Positions 29,311-43,829 of a DNA stretch of 64,000 nt are shown here, one piece after another. This DNA is from Pandoraea nosoerga (GTDB lineage: Bacteria; Pseudomonadota; Gammaproteobacteria; Burkholderiales; Burkholderiaceae). Position numbers and translations under genes: made by a program. The stretch is taken from positions 327,263 through 391,262 of the forward strand of contig NZ_CABPSC010000003.1 in the NCBI RefSeq assembly GCF_902459585.1. The letters are read 5' to 3'. How positions within the stretch are numbered: position 1 is the stretch's first letter; every line of letters begins with the position of its first letter. The notes beneath the pieces are model-generated. The model made no database searches. It saw nothing but the letters and a program-made list of their open reading frames with translations, and was not told where the DNA came from.

Positions 29311-29527
29311 ATCGTCGGTGTGGCCGTCTCTTTTGCCGGCGAATCGCTCGGTACTCGCGCGGCGTGCTGTTGGCTGTCGATGGCGGCGCCTTCCGCGGTT
29401 CCTGGAAAGACGCTGCACGAAGTCTCGCCGGTCATGCGCCAGATTGTCCGTCAATTGCGGTAGCTTTGCTGGCGCCGCTCCCGCACCTCGGGAGGTGTCG
29501 AGCCGGCATTGGCGGGGTGGGCGCGTT

Positions 29528-30607
29528 CTACGCGTGCACTGGGTGAGCTGCACGTGCGGAGCGCGCCACCGGCGGTCGCTCGCCTACGAGCAGTAGCGCG
29601 AGCTGCAGCATGCCGTCCCACGGGTCGCCAGGCAGCCCATCGGCGCGCAGTCCCTTGACCTGCCGGTCCAGCCGCGCGGCGAGTTGCAACGCCTGTGCGA
29701 GCCGCGTCGGCGTGACGCGGTTCGCGGCCTGCTCCATCAGGCGCTCGCGCGGCCCCCACACGCGGTATTCGCGCAGAAGCATTGGCAGCGGCTTGCCGGC
29801 AGCCATCCCGCGCGTGATCTTGGCCAGTGTGCGGACCTCTTCGGTCAACGCCCACAGGACGAGCGGGGCGGCTTCGCCCTCGCCGCGCAAGCCGTCGAGC
29901 ATGCGCACGAGACGCGGGGCGTCGCCGGCCAACACCGCTTCGCTGAGCTTGAAGACGTCGTAACGCGCCACGTTGAGCACGGCGTCCTGCACCTGGTCGA
30001 ACGTGAGAACACCCTCCGGATACAACAGGCCGAGCTTCTGGATTTCCTGATGCGCGGCGAGCAGGTTGCCTTCCACGCGCTCGGCAATGAACTGCAACAC
30101 GCGGCGTCCCGGCTCGCCCGCTTCGACGCGCTGTCCTTGCGCCGCGAGACGTTGCGCGATCCAGTCAGGCAGGCGGTTGCGATCGACCGGATCGACCTTG
30201 ACGGTCACGCCCGCCCGATCGAGCGCGGCGAACCAATCGGATTTGGTCGCCGTGGCATCGAGGCGCGGCAGGGTGATGATGGTGAGCACGTCGCCGCAGG
30301 CCGCCTCGGCATGCGCCTTGAGCGCCGCCCCGCCGTCCTTGCCCGGCTTGCCGCCCGGAATGCGCAGCTCGATGAGCTTGCGGTCACCGAACAGCGACAT
30401 CGACTGCCCTGCGTTGGCAAGCGCACCCCAGTCGAAACTGCGCTCGACGCTGAGCACGTCGCGCTCGGTAAAACCGCCCGCGCGCGCCGCCGCACGCACG
30501 CGATCGACCGCCTCCTGCACGAGCAGGCTCTCATCGCCGTAGATCGTGTAGATCGGCGAGAGGGTCTTGGCGAGGTGCGCGTCAAGCGCGTCGGGACGCA
30601 GTTGCAT
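29528..30607 (-). CDS. holA: DNA polymerase III delta subunit
   Basis: A 359-residue clamp-loader subunit that opens the beta sliding clamp. The family N-terminus [20 protein letters not shown] leads to [19 protein letters not shown], the AAA+-like domain I start. The C-terminal collar region is helical. The ATG at 30607 was selected because the upstream sequence is the end of lptE, which terminates 8 bases earlier. The leuS-lptE-holA order is the same as in E. coli. Confidence 0.94.
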   Translation of the reverse strand: MQLRPDALDAHLAKTLSPIYTIYGDESLLVQEAVDRVRAAARAGGFTERDVLSVERSFDWGALANAGQSMSLFGDRKLIELRIPGGKPGKDGGAALKAHAEAACGDVLTIITLPRLDATATKSDWFAALDRAGVTVKVDPVDRNRLPDWIAQRLAAQGQRVEAGEPGRRVLQFIAERVEGNLLAAHQEIQKLGLLYPEGVLTFDQVQDAVLNVARYDVFKLSEAVLAGDAPRLVRMLDGLRGEGEAAPLVLWALTEEVRTLAKITRGMAAGKPLPMLLREYRVWGPRERLMEQAANRVTPTRLAQALQLAARLDRQVKGLRADGLPGDPWDGMLQLALLLVGERPPVARSARAAHPVHA

Positions 30608-30615
30608 GAGCGTGC

Positions 30616-31131
30616 TTACAGGTCCGGCTTCTTCTCCGGCATGGCCTTCACAGCCTCCATGCGGCGAATGATCTGGTCGACGGCGTCCTTCTGCATGTCG
30701 CGGCTGAGCAGCGCGGCTTCCGCATCGCGTGCACTCGACTCGTTGTCGCTGTACGGCAGGTTGCGGGTGAGACGGATGGTGCTCAAGGGAATGATCGGCG
30801 TGCCGTCGGGCGTGACGAGTTGGAACGTATAAGTGTTGCGCATCTCGTACTCGCGCGCCTGTCCATTCGCATCGAGGCTCACCGCCGTGCGCGCAGACGA
30901 GGCATTCACGATCTCGAGACGCGCGTCCGCGTCCTTCGGCTCGGTGACCACGATCGTCCCCTTGCTGCCATAGCGGATATAACGCGAGATGTCGGTGGCC
31001 ATCTGGCCGCCGCCCGAGATGTACAGCCGCTTGAACGCATACTCGCTGGCGCCTCGCAACTGGAAGCCGCAGGCGGACAGCGCCAGGGCGCAGCCCAACA
31101 GCGCAACCCAGCCGAAGATCCTGCGCGCCAT
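30616..31131 (-). CDS. lptE: LPS-assembly lipoprotein LptE
   Basis: A 171-residue outer-membrane lipoprotein that plugs the LptD barrel. Signal peptide and lipobox are clear: hydrophobic run then LALSACGFQLRG, with the Cys as lipidation site. The ATG at 31131 has GAGG in good register; in-frame ATGs at 31158 and 31194 would give an overlong signal peptide. SEYAFKRLYISGG follows. It lies between leuS and holA as in E. coli. Lnt (in this window) would complete its acylation and LptD (16991-19351) is its partner. Confidence 0.92.
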   Translation of the reverse strand: MARRIFGWVALLGCALALSACGFQLRGASEYAFKRLYISGGGQMATDISRYIRYGSKGTIVVTEPKDADARLEIVNASSARTAVSLDANGQAREYEMRNTYTFQLVTPDGTPIIPLSTIRLTRNLPYSDNESSARDAEAALLSRDMQKDAVDQIIRRMEAVKAMPEKKPDL

Positions 31132-31222
31132 GCCGACGCCTCGTTGCCCGGATGTCATTTGCACGTGATGTGCCCTCTTCCAAACGTTACCCATTCATCG
31201 GCCGCCGACGGACGGCGCCGCT

Positions 31223-33924
<2,702 letters not shown>

Positions 33925-34095
33925 ACGCCGCCGGGGGCGGATTCGGCGTGGCGGCAGCGGGATTTGACCTTGCGTCTGACGAGGCGCGATCGGCGCCGAA
34001 CCGTGGGCATCGACGGCGGCCGTGCACGCCGCCAGAAGACAGCGGTTGCGGGTGCCGAGGCGCTGCACTGGCGCGGCCTGCGGCACCTCGGGCGA

Positions 34096-35686
<1,591 letters not shown>

Positions 35687-35851
35687 ATCTGACTCGCTTT
35701 CAAAAAAATCGAACTTGATCCGGCACGCCCAGCGCGCCGCCACATCGCCCCTGTTGACGGCAGAAACCGTCCCGTTTGCCCCGGTTTGCGCCCGGGCAAG
35801 GCAAAAAGGCATTATTATTGGGGCTGTATTGTACTCTAGGGACGTAGAGCG

Positions 35852-36283
35852 ATGCCGAATCCCGCCGATTTGAAAAATATCGGACTGAAAGCCACGCTTC
35901 CGCGCCTCAAGATTCTGGAGATTTTCCAGAACAGCGAGGTGCGCCATCTGACTGCTGAAGATGTTTACCGGCATCTGCTCGATGAAAAGCTCGATATCGG
36001 TCTGGCCACGGTCTACCGTGTGTTGACCCAGTTCGAGCAGGCCGGGCTATTGTCGCGCAGCAACTTTGAGTCCGGCAAGGCCGTTTTCGAACTGAACGAA
36101 GGCCATCATCACGACCATCTGGTCTGCCTGGACTGCGGCCGCGTCGAGGAGTTCTTCGATGCCGAGATCGAGCGCCGTCAGAAGCTGATCGCCAAGGAAC
36201 GCGGCTTCGCGCTCCAGGAACACTCGCTTGCGATGTACGGCAGTTGCACCAAGGATCCGTGCCCGCATCGGCAGAAAAATTAA
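35852..36283 (+). CDS. fur: Ferric uptake regulator
   Basis: A 143-residue iron-responsive repressor. The N-terminal winged helix contains [15 protein letters not shown] and [19 protein letters not shown]. The dimerisation domain carries the metal region [18 protein letters not shown] with the CxxC pair, and the protein ends with a further Cys near the C-terminus ([10 protein letters not shown]). It would repress iron-uptake genes when Fe(II)-loaded. The 165-base spacer shared with divergent bamE likely carries both promoters, and overlapping control is known for omlA-fur in Pseudomonas. I did not find a clear 19-bp Fur box there. Confidence 0.97.
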   Translation: MPNPADLKNIGLKATLPRLKILEIFQNSEVRHLTAEDVYRHLLDEKLDIGLATVYRVLTQFEQAGLLSRSNFESGKAVFELNEGHHHDHLVCLDCGRVEEFFDAEIERRQKLIAKERGFALQEHSLAMYGSCTKDPCPHRQKN

Positions 36284-36295
36284 AAAACGTTTTTG

Positions 36296-36325
36296 CGTAA
36301 TGCCTCCTGTTCGGGGGGCATTACG
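36296..36325 (+). terminator. Hairpin downstream of fur
   Basis: A 12-bp stem (36296-36307 with 36314-36325, one G-U pair) with a 6-base loop lies 12 bases after fur, right after an AAAAACGTTTTT palindrome (36283-36294). No T run follows on the plus strand, so it may be a weak terminator or a leader structure of the next gene. Confidence 0.4.
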
Positions 36326-36458
36326 GACAATTCCCGCCCTGCTGACAACTTCCGGAACTCGAAGCGCCCTCACTCGTCTACAATGCTGTCCGCAAACTGG
36401 GTATGTTAGCGGGGGACGGCCGTCCTCGGCACGATTGTATTGAGGCTCAACCCCTCCT

Positions 36459-37322
36459 ATGACTAGCGAAAAATCGCCTGACGCCGTACAGATGGATGCC
36501 TACGAAGTATCGTTGGCCGATATCCTCGCGTTTCTTCAAAGGCATCTGAAGATCATCATCTCGCTTGCCGTGCTCGGCGCGGTGCTTGGCGTAGCCATCA
36601 CCTTCGCGCTCCAGAAACAGTGGGAAGGCAAAGTAACGTTGCAGGTCGGGCGCGCGGCGGGTTCACCGGTTGTGGGCCCTGACGGGCCGCTGATCGAATC
36701 GCTGCAACAGACGGTCGGTCGGATCCAGTTGAACGCTTTCCGGGATAAGGTCGCGGCCGAGGTGCTGCCCCCGTTGCGTGGCAATGTGGATGAATTGCGC
36801 AAGAGCGTTGTATGGAAGGCGCTCAAGGCCCGCACGGTCCAGGGAACGGCTTACTTCGAAATCACGGCGCGAGGAACGTCGCCGGAACAGGCGGAACAGG
36901 CACTGAACGCGGCATCGCATCTCAGCCAGGTCGAACACGCCGCGATTCTCGAGCGCGCCCGCGCACTCCCCAAGCAGCAACTCAGTGTCATCGACGCCGC
37001 CATCGAAGCCAATACCCAGGCGCAGCAAGCGCTCAGCAAGGCATTGGCGAATTCCAAGAACTCGGACTCGGTGATGGCGTTGAGCGCACTGCAAAGCAGC
37101 CGGACGGAGCGCGCCTCCCTGAACGAAAGCCGCTTCCGCGCAGCCCAGATGCTGGCACCGGATCAGTCATACAACACGCGGATCATCAGCGACGTTCAGG
37201 TCGAGCAGACGCCCGCCTTCCCGCGCAAGTCGTTCTTTGGCGCCGGCGGGCTGATTCTCGGCGCCCTCCTGGGTGTTCTCGTCGGGTTTCGCCACACGCG
37301 TTCGGCGAACGCTCGACGCTAA
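36459..37322 (+). CDS. Wzz-type chain-length determinant-like protein (orphan)
   Basis: A 287-residue polysaccharide co-polymerase-like inner-membrane protein. Two hydrophobic segments bracket a periplasmic helical domain: the first at about residues 30-52 (starting IIISLAVLGAVLG) after the typical DILAFLQRHLK cytoplasmic lead, the second at about 258-277 with the FPRKSFFGAGG lead-in. This is the Wzz architecture that sets O-antigen or capsule chain length. No glycosyltransferase, flippase or polymerase gene is near. Its partner is therefore elsewhere, or it serves a different polysaccharide. It is flanked by core genes (fur, gapA) and ends at a strong terminator. Confidence 0.8.
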   Translation: MTSEKSPDAVQMDAYEVSLADILAFLQRHLKIIISLAVLGAVLGVAITFALQKQWEGKVTLQVGRAAGSPVVGPDGPLIESLQQTVGRIQLNAFRDKVAAEVLPPLRGNVDELRKSVVWKALKARTVQGTAYFEITARGTSPEQAEQALNAASHLSQVEHAAILERARALPKQQLSVIDAAIEANTQAQQALSKALANSKNSDSVMALSALQSSRTERASLNESRFRAAQMLAPDQSYNTRIISDVQVEQTPAFPRKSFFGAGGLILGALLGVLVGFRHTRSANARR

Positions 37323-37356
37323 CCGGCAACGCTACGTTCGTCGCGGAAGACCAAAC

Positions 37357-37388
37357 AAAAAGCCGCTGTCTCACGACAGCGGCTTTTT
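37357..37388. terminator. Bidirectional intrinsic terminator (wzz-like / gapA)
   Basis: A perfect 14-bp stem, AAAAAGCCGCTGTC paired with its complement, closes a TCAC tetraloop. A-rich and T-rich flanks make it work on both strands between the convergent wzz-like gene and gapA. Confidence 0.9.
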
Positions 37389-37419
37389 CGTTCCTGCGGC
37401 CTGGCGTCCGCCGTGGTGC

Positions 37420-38430
37420 TTACTTGGCCGACATCAGCGCGACGGTCGTGTCGAGCATGCGGTTCGAGAAGCCCCACTCGTTGTCATACCACGAGCTCAC
37501 CTTCACCAGACGCCCCGACACCTTGGTCAGCGTGCCGTCGAAATTCGACGATGCCGGGTTGTGGTTGAAGTCGACCGACACCAGCGGCGCCGTGTTGTAC
37601 GTCGCGATCGCCTTGAGCGGGCCCTCGGCAGCTTCCTTCAGGATCGCGTTGACTTCGTCCACCGTCGTGTCGCGCTTGGCGACGAACGACAGATCGACGA
37701 TCGACACGTTGATCGTCGGAACGCGAATGGCGTAGCCGTCGAGCTTGCCGTTCAGTTCCGGCAGCACCAGACCGACCGCCGAAGCCGCGCCCGTCTTGGT
37801 CGGAATCATGCTCATCGTGGCCGAACGGGCGCGACGCAGATCTTCGTGATAGACGTCCGTCAGCACCTGGTCGTTCGTGTAGGCGTGAACGGTCGTCATC
37901 AGACCCGTTTCCAGGCCGATCTTCTCGTGCAGCGGCTTGACCAGCGGTGCCAGGCAGTTCGTGGTGCACGAGGCGTTCGAGATGACCGTGTCGGTCGACT
38001 TGAGCACGCCTTCGTTCACGCCGAACACGACCGTGGCGTCCACGTCCTTGCCGCCCGGCGCCGAGATGATCACCTTCTTGGCGCCGCCCTTCAGGTGAGC
38101 GCTGGCCTTTTCCTTCGACGTGAAGAAGCCCGTGCACTCGAGCACGACGTCCACGCCCAGTTCGCCCCACGGCAGTTCGGCCGGGTTGCGGTTGGCCAGC
38201 ACGCGAATCTTGTCGCCGTTGACGATCATGTAATCGCCGTCGACCGACACCGTGCCCGGGAACTTGCCGTGCGCCGTGTCGTATTGCGTCAGGTGAGCGT
38301 TCGTCTGCGCATTGCCGAGGTCGTTGATGGCGACGATTTCGATGTCGTGCTTCTTGCCACCTTCGTAGTGGGCACGCAGAACGTTGCGGCCGATACGGCC
38401 ATAGCCGTTGATAGCGACGCGAATGGTCAT
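37420..38430 (-). CDS. gapA: Glyceraldehyde-3-phosphate dehydrogenase, type I
   Basis: A 336-residue glycolytic dehydrogenase. The NAD fold starts [20 protein letters not shown]. The catalytic C155 is in [13 protein letters not shown]. The C-terminal [17 protein letters not shown] is standard. The ATG at 38430 follows a GGAG at good spacing. It is 28 bases downstream of tkt, so both central-carbon genes likely form one operon, running into the bidirectional terminator just beyond the stop. The usual pgk is not adjacent in this window. Confidence 0.97.
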   Translation of the reverse strand: MTIRVAINGYGRIGRNVLRAHYEGGKKHDIEIVAINDLGNAQTNAHLTQYDTAHGKFPGTVSVDGDYMIVNGDKIRVLANRNPAELPWGELGVDVVLECTGFFTSKEKASAHLKGGAKKVIISAPGGKDVDATVVFGVNEGVLKSTDTVISNASCTTNCLAPLVKPLHEKIGLETGLMTTVHAYTNDQVLTDVYHEDLRRARSATMSMIPTKTGAASAVGLVLPELNGKLDGYAIRVPTINVSIVDLSFVAKRDTTVDEVNAILKEAAEGPLKAIATYNTAPLVSVDFNHNPASSNFDGTLTKVSGRLVKVSSWYDNEWGFSNRMLDTTVALMSAK

Positions 38431-38458
38431 GGGGGTTTCTCCGTAAGGTCTAACGAAA

Positions 38459-40471
38459 TCAGCCAAGCACGGACTTGACCGTCGCGACCACGTGGTCGAC
38501 GGTGAAGCCGAAGTGTTTGAACAGCACGCCGGCCGGAGCCGACTCGCCGAAGGTATCGATGCCGACCACGCCGCCCTCCAGGCCGACGTACTTGTGCCAG
38601 AACGCCGTCACACCGGCCTCGATCGCAACTCGCGGCACGCCGCGCGGCAGCACGCTCTCGCGATAGGCCTTGTCCTGGCGATCGAACACGTTGGTCGACG
38701 GCATGGACACGACACGCGCGGCAATGCCCTCGGCTGCGAGCGCCTGCGCGCCCTTGAGGGCCAGATCGATTTCGGAGCCGGTCGCAATCAGCACGATCTG
38801 CGGATTCGCAACGTCGCGCAGCACGTAACCACCGCGGCGAATGTCGGCGATCTGCGCCTCGTCGCGCGAGACGAACGGCAGGTTCTGACGGCTCAACACG
38901 AGGCTCGACGGACCGTCGTGACGCTCGAGCGCCGCAACCCAGGCCGCCGCCGTCTCCGTCGTATCGCACGGACGCCACACATCCATCTGCGGGATCAGAC
39001 GCAGGCTCGACACATGCTCGACCGACTGGTGCGTCGGACCGTCTTCGCCCAGGCCGATCGAGTCGTGCGTGAATACGAAGATGGAGCGCAGCTTCATCAG
39101 CGCCGCCATGCGCAGTGCGTTACGGCTGTAGTCGGAGAACGTCAGGAACGTGCCGCCGAACGGGATGTAGCCGCCATGCAGCGCGATGCCGTTCATGACG
39201 GCGCTCATGCCGAACTCGCGCACGCCGTAGTTGATGTGGTTGCCGAACTGCACGCCCTCGGCGTTCGCGCGCACCGCCTTGCTGGCCTTCCAGTTCGTGA
39301 GGTTCGAGCCGGTCAGGTCGGCCGAACCGCCGAGGAACTCGGGCAGCACGGCAGCAAGACCCTCGATGGCCAGTTGCGACGCCTTGCGCGTGGCCACCGT
39401 CTCGGCCTTCTCGTGGGTCTTGGCGATCAGCGCCGCCGCCGCCGTTTTGAAGTTGCCGGGCAGCTCGCCCTTCATGCGGCGCTCGAACTCGGCCGCTTCG
39501 GCCGGGAACTGGCTGCGGTACGCGGCGAAACGCTCGCTCCACGCGGCCTCAGCCTGCTGGCCCGCTGCCTTCGCATCCCACGCGGCATACGCCTCGGCCG
39601 GCACCTCGAACGGCGGCAGGTTCCAGCCCAGCGCGGCGCGCGTCGCGGCAATTTCCTCGGCGCCGAGCGGCGCGCCGTGCACGTCGTGGCCGCCCTGCTT
39701 GTTCGGCGCCCCCTTGCCGATCAGCGTCTTGCAGCAGATCAGCGTCGGGCGGTCGGACGTCTTGGCCTTCGCGATCGCCGCGTCGACGGCGTCGACGTCA
39801 TGGCCGTCAACGCCGCGGATCACGTTCCAACCGTAGGCTTCGAAGCGCTTCGGCGTGTCGTCGGCGAACCAGTGCTCCACGTCACCGTCGATCGAGATGC
39901 CGTTGTCGTCGTACAGCGCGATGAGCTTGTTCAGACGCAGCGTGCCCGCGAGCGAGCAGGCCTCGTGCGAGATGCCTTCCATCAGGCAGCCATCGCCCAG
40001 AAACACATACGTGTAGTGATCGACGATGTCGTTGCCGGGACGGTTGAATTCCTTGGCAAGCAATGCTTCGGCGAGCGCGAAGCCCACGGCGTTGGTGATG
40101 CCCTGGCCCAACGGGCCCGTGGTCGTCTCGACGCCCGGCGTGATACCCACTTCGGGGTGCCCCGGCGTCTTGCTGTGCAATTGGCGGAAGTGCTTGAGTT
40201 CTTCGATCGGCAGATCGTAGCCCGTCAGATGCAGCAGCGAGTAGATGAGCATCGAGCCGTGACCGTTCGAGAGCACGAAGCGATCACGATCGTACCAGTG
40301 CGGATTGACGGGGTTGTGCTTGAGGTGACGGCCCCAGAGCGCGACCGCGATATCGGCCATGCCCATCGGCGCACCAGGGTGGCCGGAGTTGGCCTGTTGG
40401 ACCGCGTCCATGGAGAGGACGCGAATGGCGGAGGCCATCAGCGCAGCCGTTGCAGGAGAGGAGTTCGTCAT
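38459..40471 (-). CDS. tkt: Transketolase
   Basis: A 670-residue thiamine-diphosphate enzyme of the pentose phosphate and Calvin-like interconversions. The cofactor motif [18 protein letters not shown] is intact. Substrate-channel residues lie in [19 protein letters not shown] near the N-terminus and [17 protein letters not shown] in the middle domain. The ATG at 40471 ([11 protein letters not shown]) was chosen; upstream in-frame sequence is non-family. Operon with gapA. A 197-base spacer upstream separates it from the divergent spermidine-synthase-like gene. Confidence 0.97.
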   Translation of the reverse strand: MTNSSPATAALMASAIRVLSMDAVQQANSGHPGAPMGMADIAVALWGRHLKHNPVNPHWYDRDRFVLSNGHGSMLIYSLLHLTGYDLPIEELKHFRQLHSKTPGHPEVGITPGVETTTGPLGQGITNAVGFALAEALLAKEFNRPGNDIVDHYTYVFLGDGCLMEGISHEACSLAGTLRLNKLIALYDDNGISIDGDVEHWFADDTPKRFEAYGWNVIRGVDGHDVDAVDAAIAKAKTSDRPTLICCKTLIGKGAPNKQGGHDVHGAPLGAEEIAATRAALGWNLPPFEVPAEAYAAWDAKAAGQQAEAAWSERFAAYRSQFPAEAAEFERRMKGELPGNFKTAAAALIAKTHEKAETVATRKASQLAIEGLAAVLPEFLGGSADLTGSNLTNWKASKAVRANAEGVQFGNHINYGVREFGMSAVMNGIALHGGYIPFGGTFLTFSDYSRNALRMAALMKLRSIFVFTHDSIGLGEDGPTHQSVEHVSSLRLIPQMDVWRPCDTTETAAAWVAALERHDGPSSLVLSRQNLPFVSRDEAQIADIRRGGYVLRDVANPQIVLIATGSEIDLALKGAQALAAEGIAARVVSMPSTNVFDRQDKAYRESVLPRGVPRVAIEAGVTAFWHKYVGLEGGVVGIDTFGESAPAGVLFKHFGFTVDHVVATVKSVLG

Positions 40472-40668
40472 GGTGACCAGCCGGAAGAGCGGGCGTGCCC
40501 CGTTGCCGCGAGCTGCCGCGCGAAATTCAAATGCAGGAAAAGACCAAGATTTTACCAGATGCGGCACTCGCCCGTGTCGATTGCGCCGAACTTCCCCAAC
40601 CGGCGAGAACGTGGAATCATGCGAAGAAGTGGCTCGTTCGCCACAAATTAGAGGAAGTTGCCTTGCCG

Positions 40669-41646
40669 ATGCCGACCAAACGCGACGTCACTCCCGAAGA
40701 TTGCGGCACCTCCCCATCGGGCGGGGTGCAGCCTTTGAGCGCCCCGCTCGGACCTTGGGCCAGCTATGCGTTCGCCGGACGCACGGTCTTCGCCACGACG
40801 ACGCCTCATCAGCGCATCGAAGTCGTCGATCTCCCGGCGCTCGGCCCGCTCGGGCGCGCCTATCGGCTCGACGGCCGCTTCATGGCGTCGCTCGCCGACG
40901 CCCACATCTGCCACGAACTCATGGTGCATCCGCTGCTGCTCGCACACGGCGCGGTGCAACGCGTGCTGATCCTGGGCGGCGGCGACGGCGGCTCGGCCCG
41001 CGAGGCGCTGCGTCACCCCGGCGTGCGCGAAGTCGTGGTCGCCGAGCTCGATGCGCAAGTCCCCGCCACGATCCTGCAATACCTGCCGGCCATGGCCGAC
41101 GGGGCGTTCGACGATCCGCGCACCACGCTCGTGATCGGCGACGCGCGCGATCTGGTCGACGCAGCGCTTTGCCGCAAAGAGCGCTTCGACGCCGTCGTCT
41201 TCGACCTCACGGAGGCCGACGGCAACGCCGCCGCGCTGCACGAGGCGCCGTTCTTCGCCAGGATTCGCCAACTGCTCGGGCCGGGTGGTGGCGTTGCGCT
41301 GCAACTGGGCTCGCCGTGGTTCCAGCGCGATCAGGTGCGGCGCGTACTCGGCGCGCTTCGCGGCGTGTTTCGGCATGTCCGCCCGGCCACCGCCTACGTG
41401 CCGCTCTACGGCACGCAATGGGCGCTGGCATACGCGAGCGACGCCTTCGACGTGCGCACTGCCCTCCACGCCGCCCCCCACACCGCCCCGTCCGCGCCCG
41501 GGCCGGTCGCGCGCGAGTCACACCATCTACGCTACTTACGCCACTACGCCCCTCACCGGCACGCCGCGCTGTTCGACATCGCGCCCGAACTGGCCGACAT
41601 TCTCGGCGAAGCGCGCACGGGGAACGCGCCGGAGACCACACGATGA
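40669..41646 (+). CDS. Spermidine synthase-like (PABS-domain) protein
   Basis: A 325-residue protein with the polyamine-synthase Rossmann fold. The SAM/decarboxy-SAM loop [19 protein letters not shown] is textbook Spe[15 protein letters not shown] and [10 protein letters not shown] follow in register. The catalytic Asp region reads [13 protein letters not shown], not the usual D-x-T-D-P, and no SpeD-like gene is adjacent, so it may be a related methyltransferase or aminopropyltransferase of different specificity. Start is uncertain: ATG 40669 is used, but a TTG at 40663 has GAGGAA in better register and an in-frame ATG lies at 40531. The last 60 residues are Ala/His/Pro-rich. Confidence 0.72.
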   Translation: MPTKRDVTPEDCGTSPSGGVQPLSAPLGPWASYAFAGRTVFATTTPHQRIEVVDLPALGPLGRAYRLDGRFMASLADAHICHELMVHPLLLAHGAVQRVLILGGGDGGSAREALRHPGVREVVVAELDAQVPATILQYLPAMADGAFDDPRTTLVIGDARDLVDAALCRKERFDAVVFDLTEADGNAAALHEAPFFARIRQLLGPGGGVALQLGSPWFQRDQVRRVLGALRGVFRHVRPATAYVPLYGTQWALAYASDAFDVRTALHAAPHTAPSAPGPVARESHHLRYLRHYAPHRHAALFDIAPELADILGEARTGNAPETTR

Positions 41647-41798
41647 GGCACGATGACACGTGGCGGATGAAGCGTTCACGCGTTCCTTGTATATTGAGGA
41701 CAAGTCATGACCGTCGGCCTGCGAACGTCCGCCCGCCGCAGGACGTTGAGAGCCGCCCGACCGGCTCGCCGGGCTGACGGACCCACCGGAGCCGAGCC

Positions 41799-42218
41799 AT
41801 GTCCGATCCCCGCCCCTCCCATGTGCCGTGGTTGACACCGTACCTGACCGTGCGCGACGCCAAAGCGGCGGCAGCGTTCTACGAACAGGCCTTCGGCTTC
41901 ACCGTCCACGACATGGTGGACGACGACGGTGCCGTCATGCACGTCGAAATGTATTATCAAGGCCAGTTGATCCTCATGTTTGCTCCCGAGGGAGCGTTCG
42001 GCAGTACGGCACGCTCGCCGCGCTCCTCCGGCGTGGAAGCCCCCCAGAGCTTTTACGTCTACACGGAGGATGTCGACGCGCTCTACGCGCGCGCGACGGC
42101 AGCCGGTGCAAAAGGCGTCATGCCGCCAAGCGATCAATTCTGGGGAGACCGGTTCTGTCAGTTGGAAGACATTGACGGCTATCGGTGGGGCTTTGCACGC
42201 CCGACGACCTCGCGGTAG
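41799..42218 (+). CDS. VOC-family (PhnB/glyoxalase-like) protein
   Basis: A 139-residue single-module vicinal oxygen chelate protein. PYLTVRDAKAAAAFYEQAFG is the usual beta-alpha-beta opening of PhnB-like members. AVMHVEMYYQGQLILMFAPE and GDRFCQLEDIDGYRWGFAR complete the fold. Metal ligand conservation is partial, so it may not be catalytic in the glyoxalase sense. The substrate is unknown. It lies between the PABS-domain protein and rsmE on the same strand, with spacers of over 130 bases, so it is probably transcribed by itself. Confidence 0.85.
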   Translation: MSDPRPSHVPWLTPYLTVRDAKAAAAFYEQAFGFTVHDMVDDDGAVMHVEMYYQGQLILMFAPEGAFGSTARSPRSSGVEAPQSFYVYTEDVDALYARATAAGAKGVMPPSDQFWGDRFCQLEDIDGYRWGFARPTTSR

Positions 42219-42349
42219 CGGACCGACGCCCGCGCGCTTTCGAACGCCCGCGAGCGCGTGAGCGGCGCATCTCGCGCGGCGCGCTGCGGTATGCTTCTGT
42301 TCCCGGCACCGACCCGGTTACTGTTTTCGCTCAGCGTTCCCAAGCTTCC

Positions 42350-43087
42350 ATGCCACGTTTTTTCATCGACGCGCCGCTGCACGCGGGCGCGCTACTCGAT
42401 CTTCCCGAAGCCGTCGTCCGGCACATACAGGTCCTGCGCCTGAAAGCGGGCGACACGCTCACGCTCTTCAACGGCGCGGGCGGGGAGTTTCCCGCCGTGC
42501 TCGTGAGCCTGGACAAACGCCACGCCGCGGCGCAGCTTGGCGAGCATGATCCGCGCGAGGCGGAAACGCCTTATCGGATCACGCTGGCGCAGGCAATCGC
42601 AGGCGGCGACAAGATGGACTGGCTCATCGAGAAGGCGATCGAACTGGGTGTCGCCGACATTCAACCGCTTGCCACGGAGCGGTCGGTCATCCGGCTCGAA
42701 GGCGAGAGAGCGGCGAAACGCGTGGCCCATTGGCAGGCGTTGGCACAGGCCGCGTGCGAACAATGCGGCCGAAATCGTGTCCCGCGCATCCTGCCGATCC
42801 GCCCCATCGCCACCTGGTTGCGCGACCGGGATGCGATTACGAGTTACGCATGGCGTGTGCTATTGTCACCTAGAGCAGACGGCGGCTTCGATACGCTGCC
42901 GCCGCAAGCGCCGTCGCAGCCGGGCGTTCTGCTCTTCGGCCCGGAGGGCGGGCTGGCGCCTCAGGAAGAGGCCTTCGCTCGGGAGGCCGGGTTTACGGCC
43001 ATCCGTCTGGGCGAGCGTATCTTGCGGACGGAAACGGCCGGCATGGCGGTACTCGCTGCATTGGCCGCGCGCTGGGGTGGTTGGTAA
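42350..43087 (+). CDS. rsmE: 16S rRNA (uracil1498-N3)-methyltransferase
   Basis: A 245-residue SPOUT-class methyltransferase acting on U1498 of 16S rRNA. It starts MPRFFIDAPLHAGALLDLPE, with a PUA-like N-terminal domain. The C-terminal trefoil-knot SAM site is GPEGGLAPQEEAFAREAG followed by RLGERILRTETAG. The ATG at 42350 is preferred because it gives the family N-terminus; the frame is open upstream. It precedes the YidB-like gene by 50 bases. Confidence 0.95.
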   Translation: MPRFFIDAPLHAGALLDLPEAVVRHIQVLRLKAGDTLTLFNGAGGEFPAVLVSLDKRHAAAQLGEHDPREAETPYRITLAQAIAGGDKMDWLIEKAIELGVADIQPLATERSVIRLEGERAAKRVAHWQALAQAACEQCGRNRVPRILPIRPIATWLRDRDAITSYAWRVLLSPRADGGFDTLPPQAPSQPGVLLFGPEGGLAPQEEAFAREAGFTAIRLGERILRTETAGMAVLAALAARWGGW

Positions 43088-43137
43088 GCACGGATGATTC
43101 AAGAAAACGGCTTCACAAGCCTAAAGGAGTAATCGTC

Positions 43138-43776
43138 ATGGGTATCCTCGATTCCATTCTCGGCGGCGCCGTCGGCAACCCGGCAGGCGAGAACAGCGGC
43201 GGTGGCAATACGAAAATGTTGCTGCTGATGGGCTTGCTGGCGATGATCGCCAGCCGTTCGGGCAGCCCTCAGGGGCAGGACGGCGAAGGTGGCGGACTGC
43301 TCGGCTCGTTGGGCGGCGCACTCGGCGCAATGCTGGGTGGCGGCGCGGCTGGCGGTGGCGCCGGCGGCCTCGGCAGCCTTCTGGGCGGCTTGCTCGGCGG
43401 CGCGCAGACCCCGCAGGCGGGTGCGGGCGCGCCGGCGACCTCGCCCGGCGACTTGATCGGCGCCCTCGGTGGTCTTGGCGGCCTGACGCAAGTGCTGGAG
43501 AGCGGGGGCTTGGGAGACGCGGTCCGCTCCTGGGTCGGTACGGGCGCGAATCAGGCGGTCTCGGCCGATCAGGTGGCGCAGGCGCTGGGCCCGGGCGGCC
43601 AATTGCAGCAACTGGCGAACACGGCCGGCGTCAGTCAGGAAGAGGCTGCGCAGCAGTTGTCGTCGCTCCTGCCGGAAGTCGTCAACCACCTCACACCGAA
43701 TGGTGACATGCCGCAGGGACAGTTCGATCTCGCGAGCCTCGCTCAGCACTTCCTCGGCGGACGGCCCAGCGCATAA
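43138..43776 (+). CDS. YidB-like (DUF937) protein
   Basis: A 212-residue protein of the YidB family, function unknown. A strong AAAGGAGT ribosome-binding site at 43123-43130 fixes the ATG at 43138 (MGILDSILGGAVGNP). Residues about 20-120 are dominated by Gly, Ala, Leu and Ser with GGGAAGGGAGGLGSLLGG-like runs. The C-terminal part GTGANQAVSADQVAQALG and SQEEAAQQLSSLLPEVVNHL is the DUF937 core. Such proteins are small, soluble and often highly expressed. It is followed by a strong terminator. Confidence 0.87.
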   Translation: MGILDSILGGAVGNPAGENSGGGNTKMLLLMGLLAMIASRSGSPQGQDGEGGGLLGSLGGALGAMLGGGAAGGGAGGLGSLLGGLLGGAQTPQAGAGAPATSPGDLIGALGGLGGLTQVLESGGLGDAVRSWVGTGANQAVSADQVAQALGPGGQLQQLANTAGVSQEEAAQQLSSLLPEVVNHLTPNGDMPQGQFDLASLAQHFLGGRPSA

Positions 43777-43802
43777 GTCCGTCCACCCCGGCCCTGAAAC
43801 GG

Positions 43803-43829
43803 AAAAAGGTCCGCTTGGCGGACCTTTTT
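43803..43829. terminator. Intrinsic terminator after yidB-like gene
   Basis: A perfect 12-bp stem (AAAAAGGTCCGC with its complement) and a 3-base loop, with T run; symmetric enough to serve also transcripts arriving from the convergent barstar gene. Confidence 0.88.

Noticed and set aside
35687-35851. Fur box in the bamE-fur spacer
   Set aside because: AT-rich patches exist (ATTATTATTG near 35811), but no convincing GATAATGATAATCATTATC-like match was found.
38492-40651. Long plus-strand open frame opposite tkt
   Set aside because: Antisense shadow of a certain gene, without motifs.
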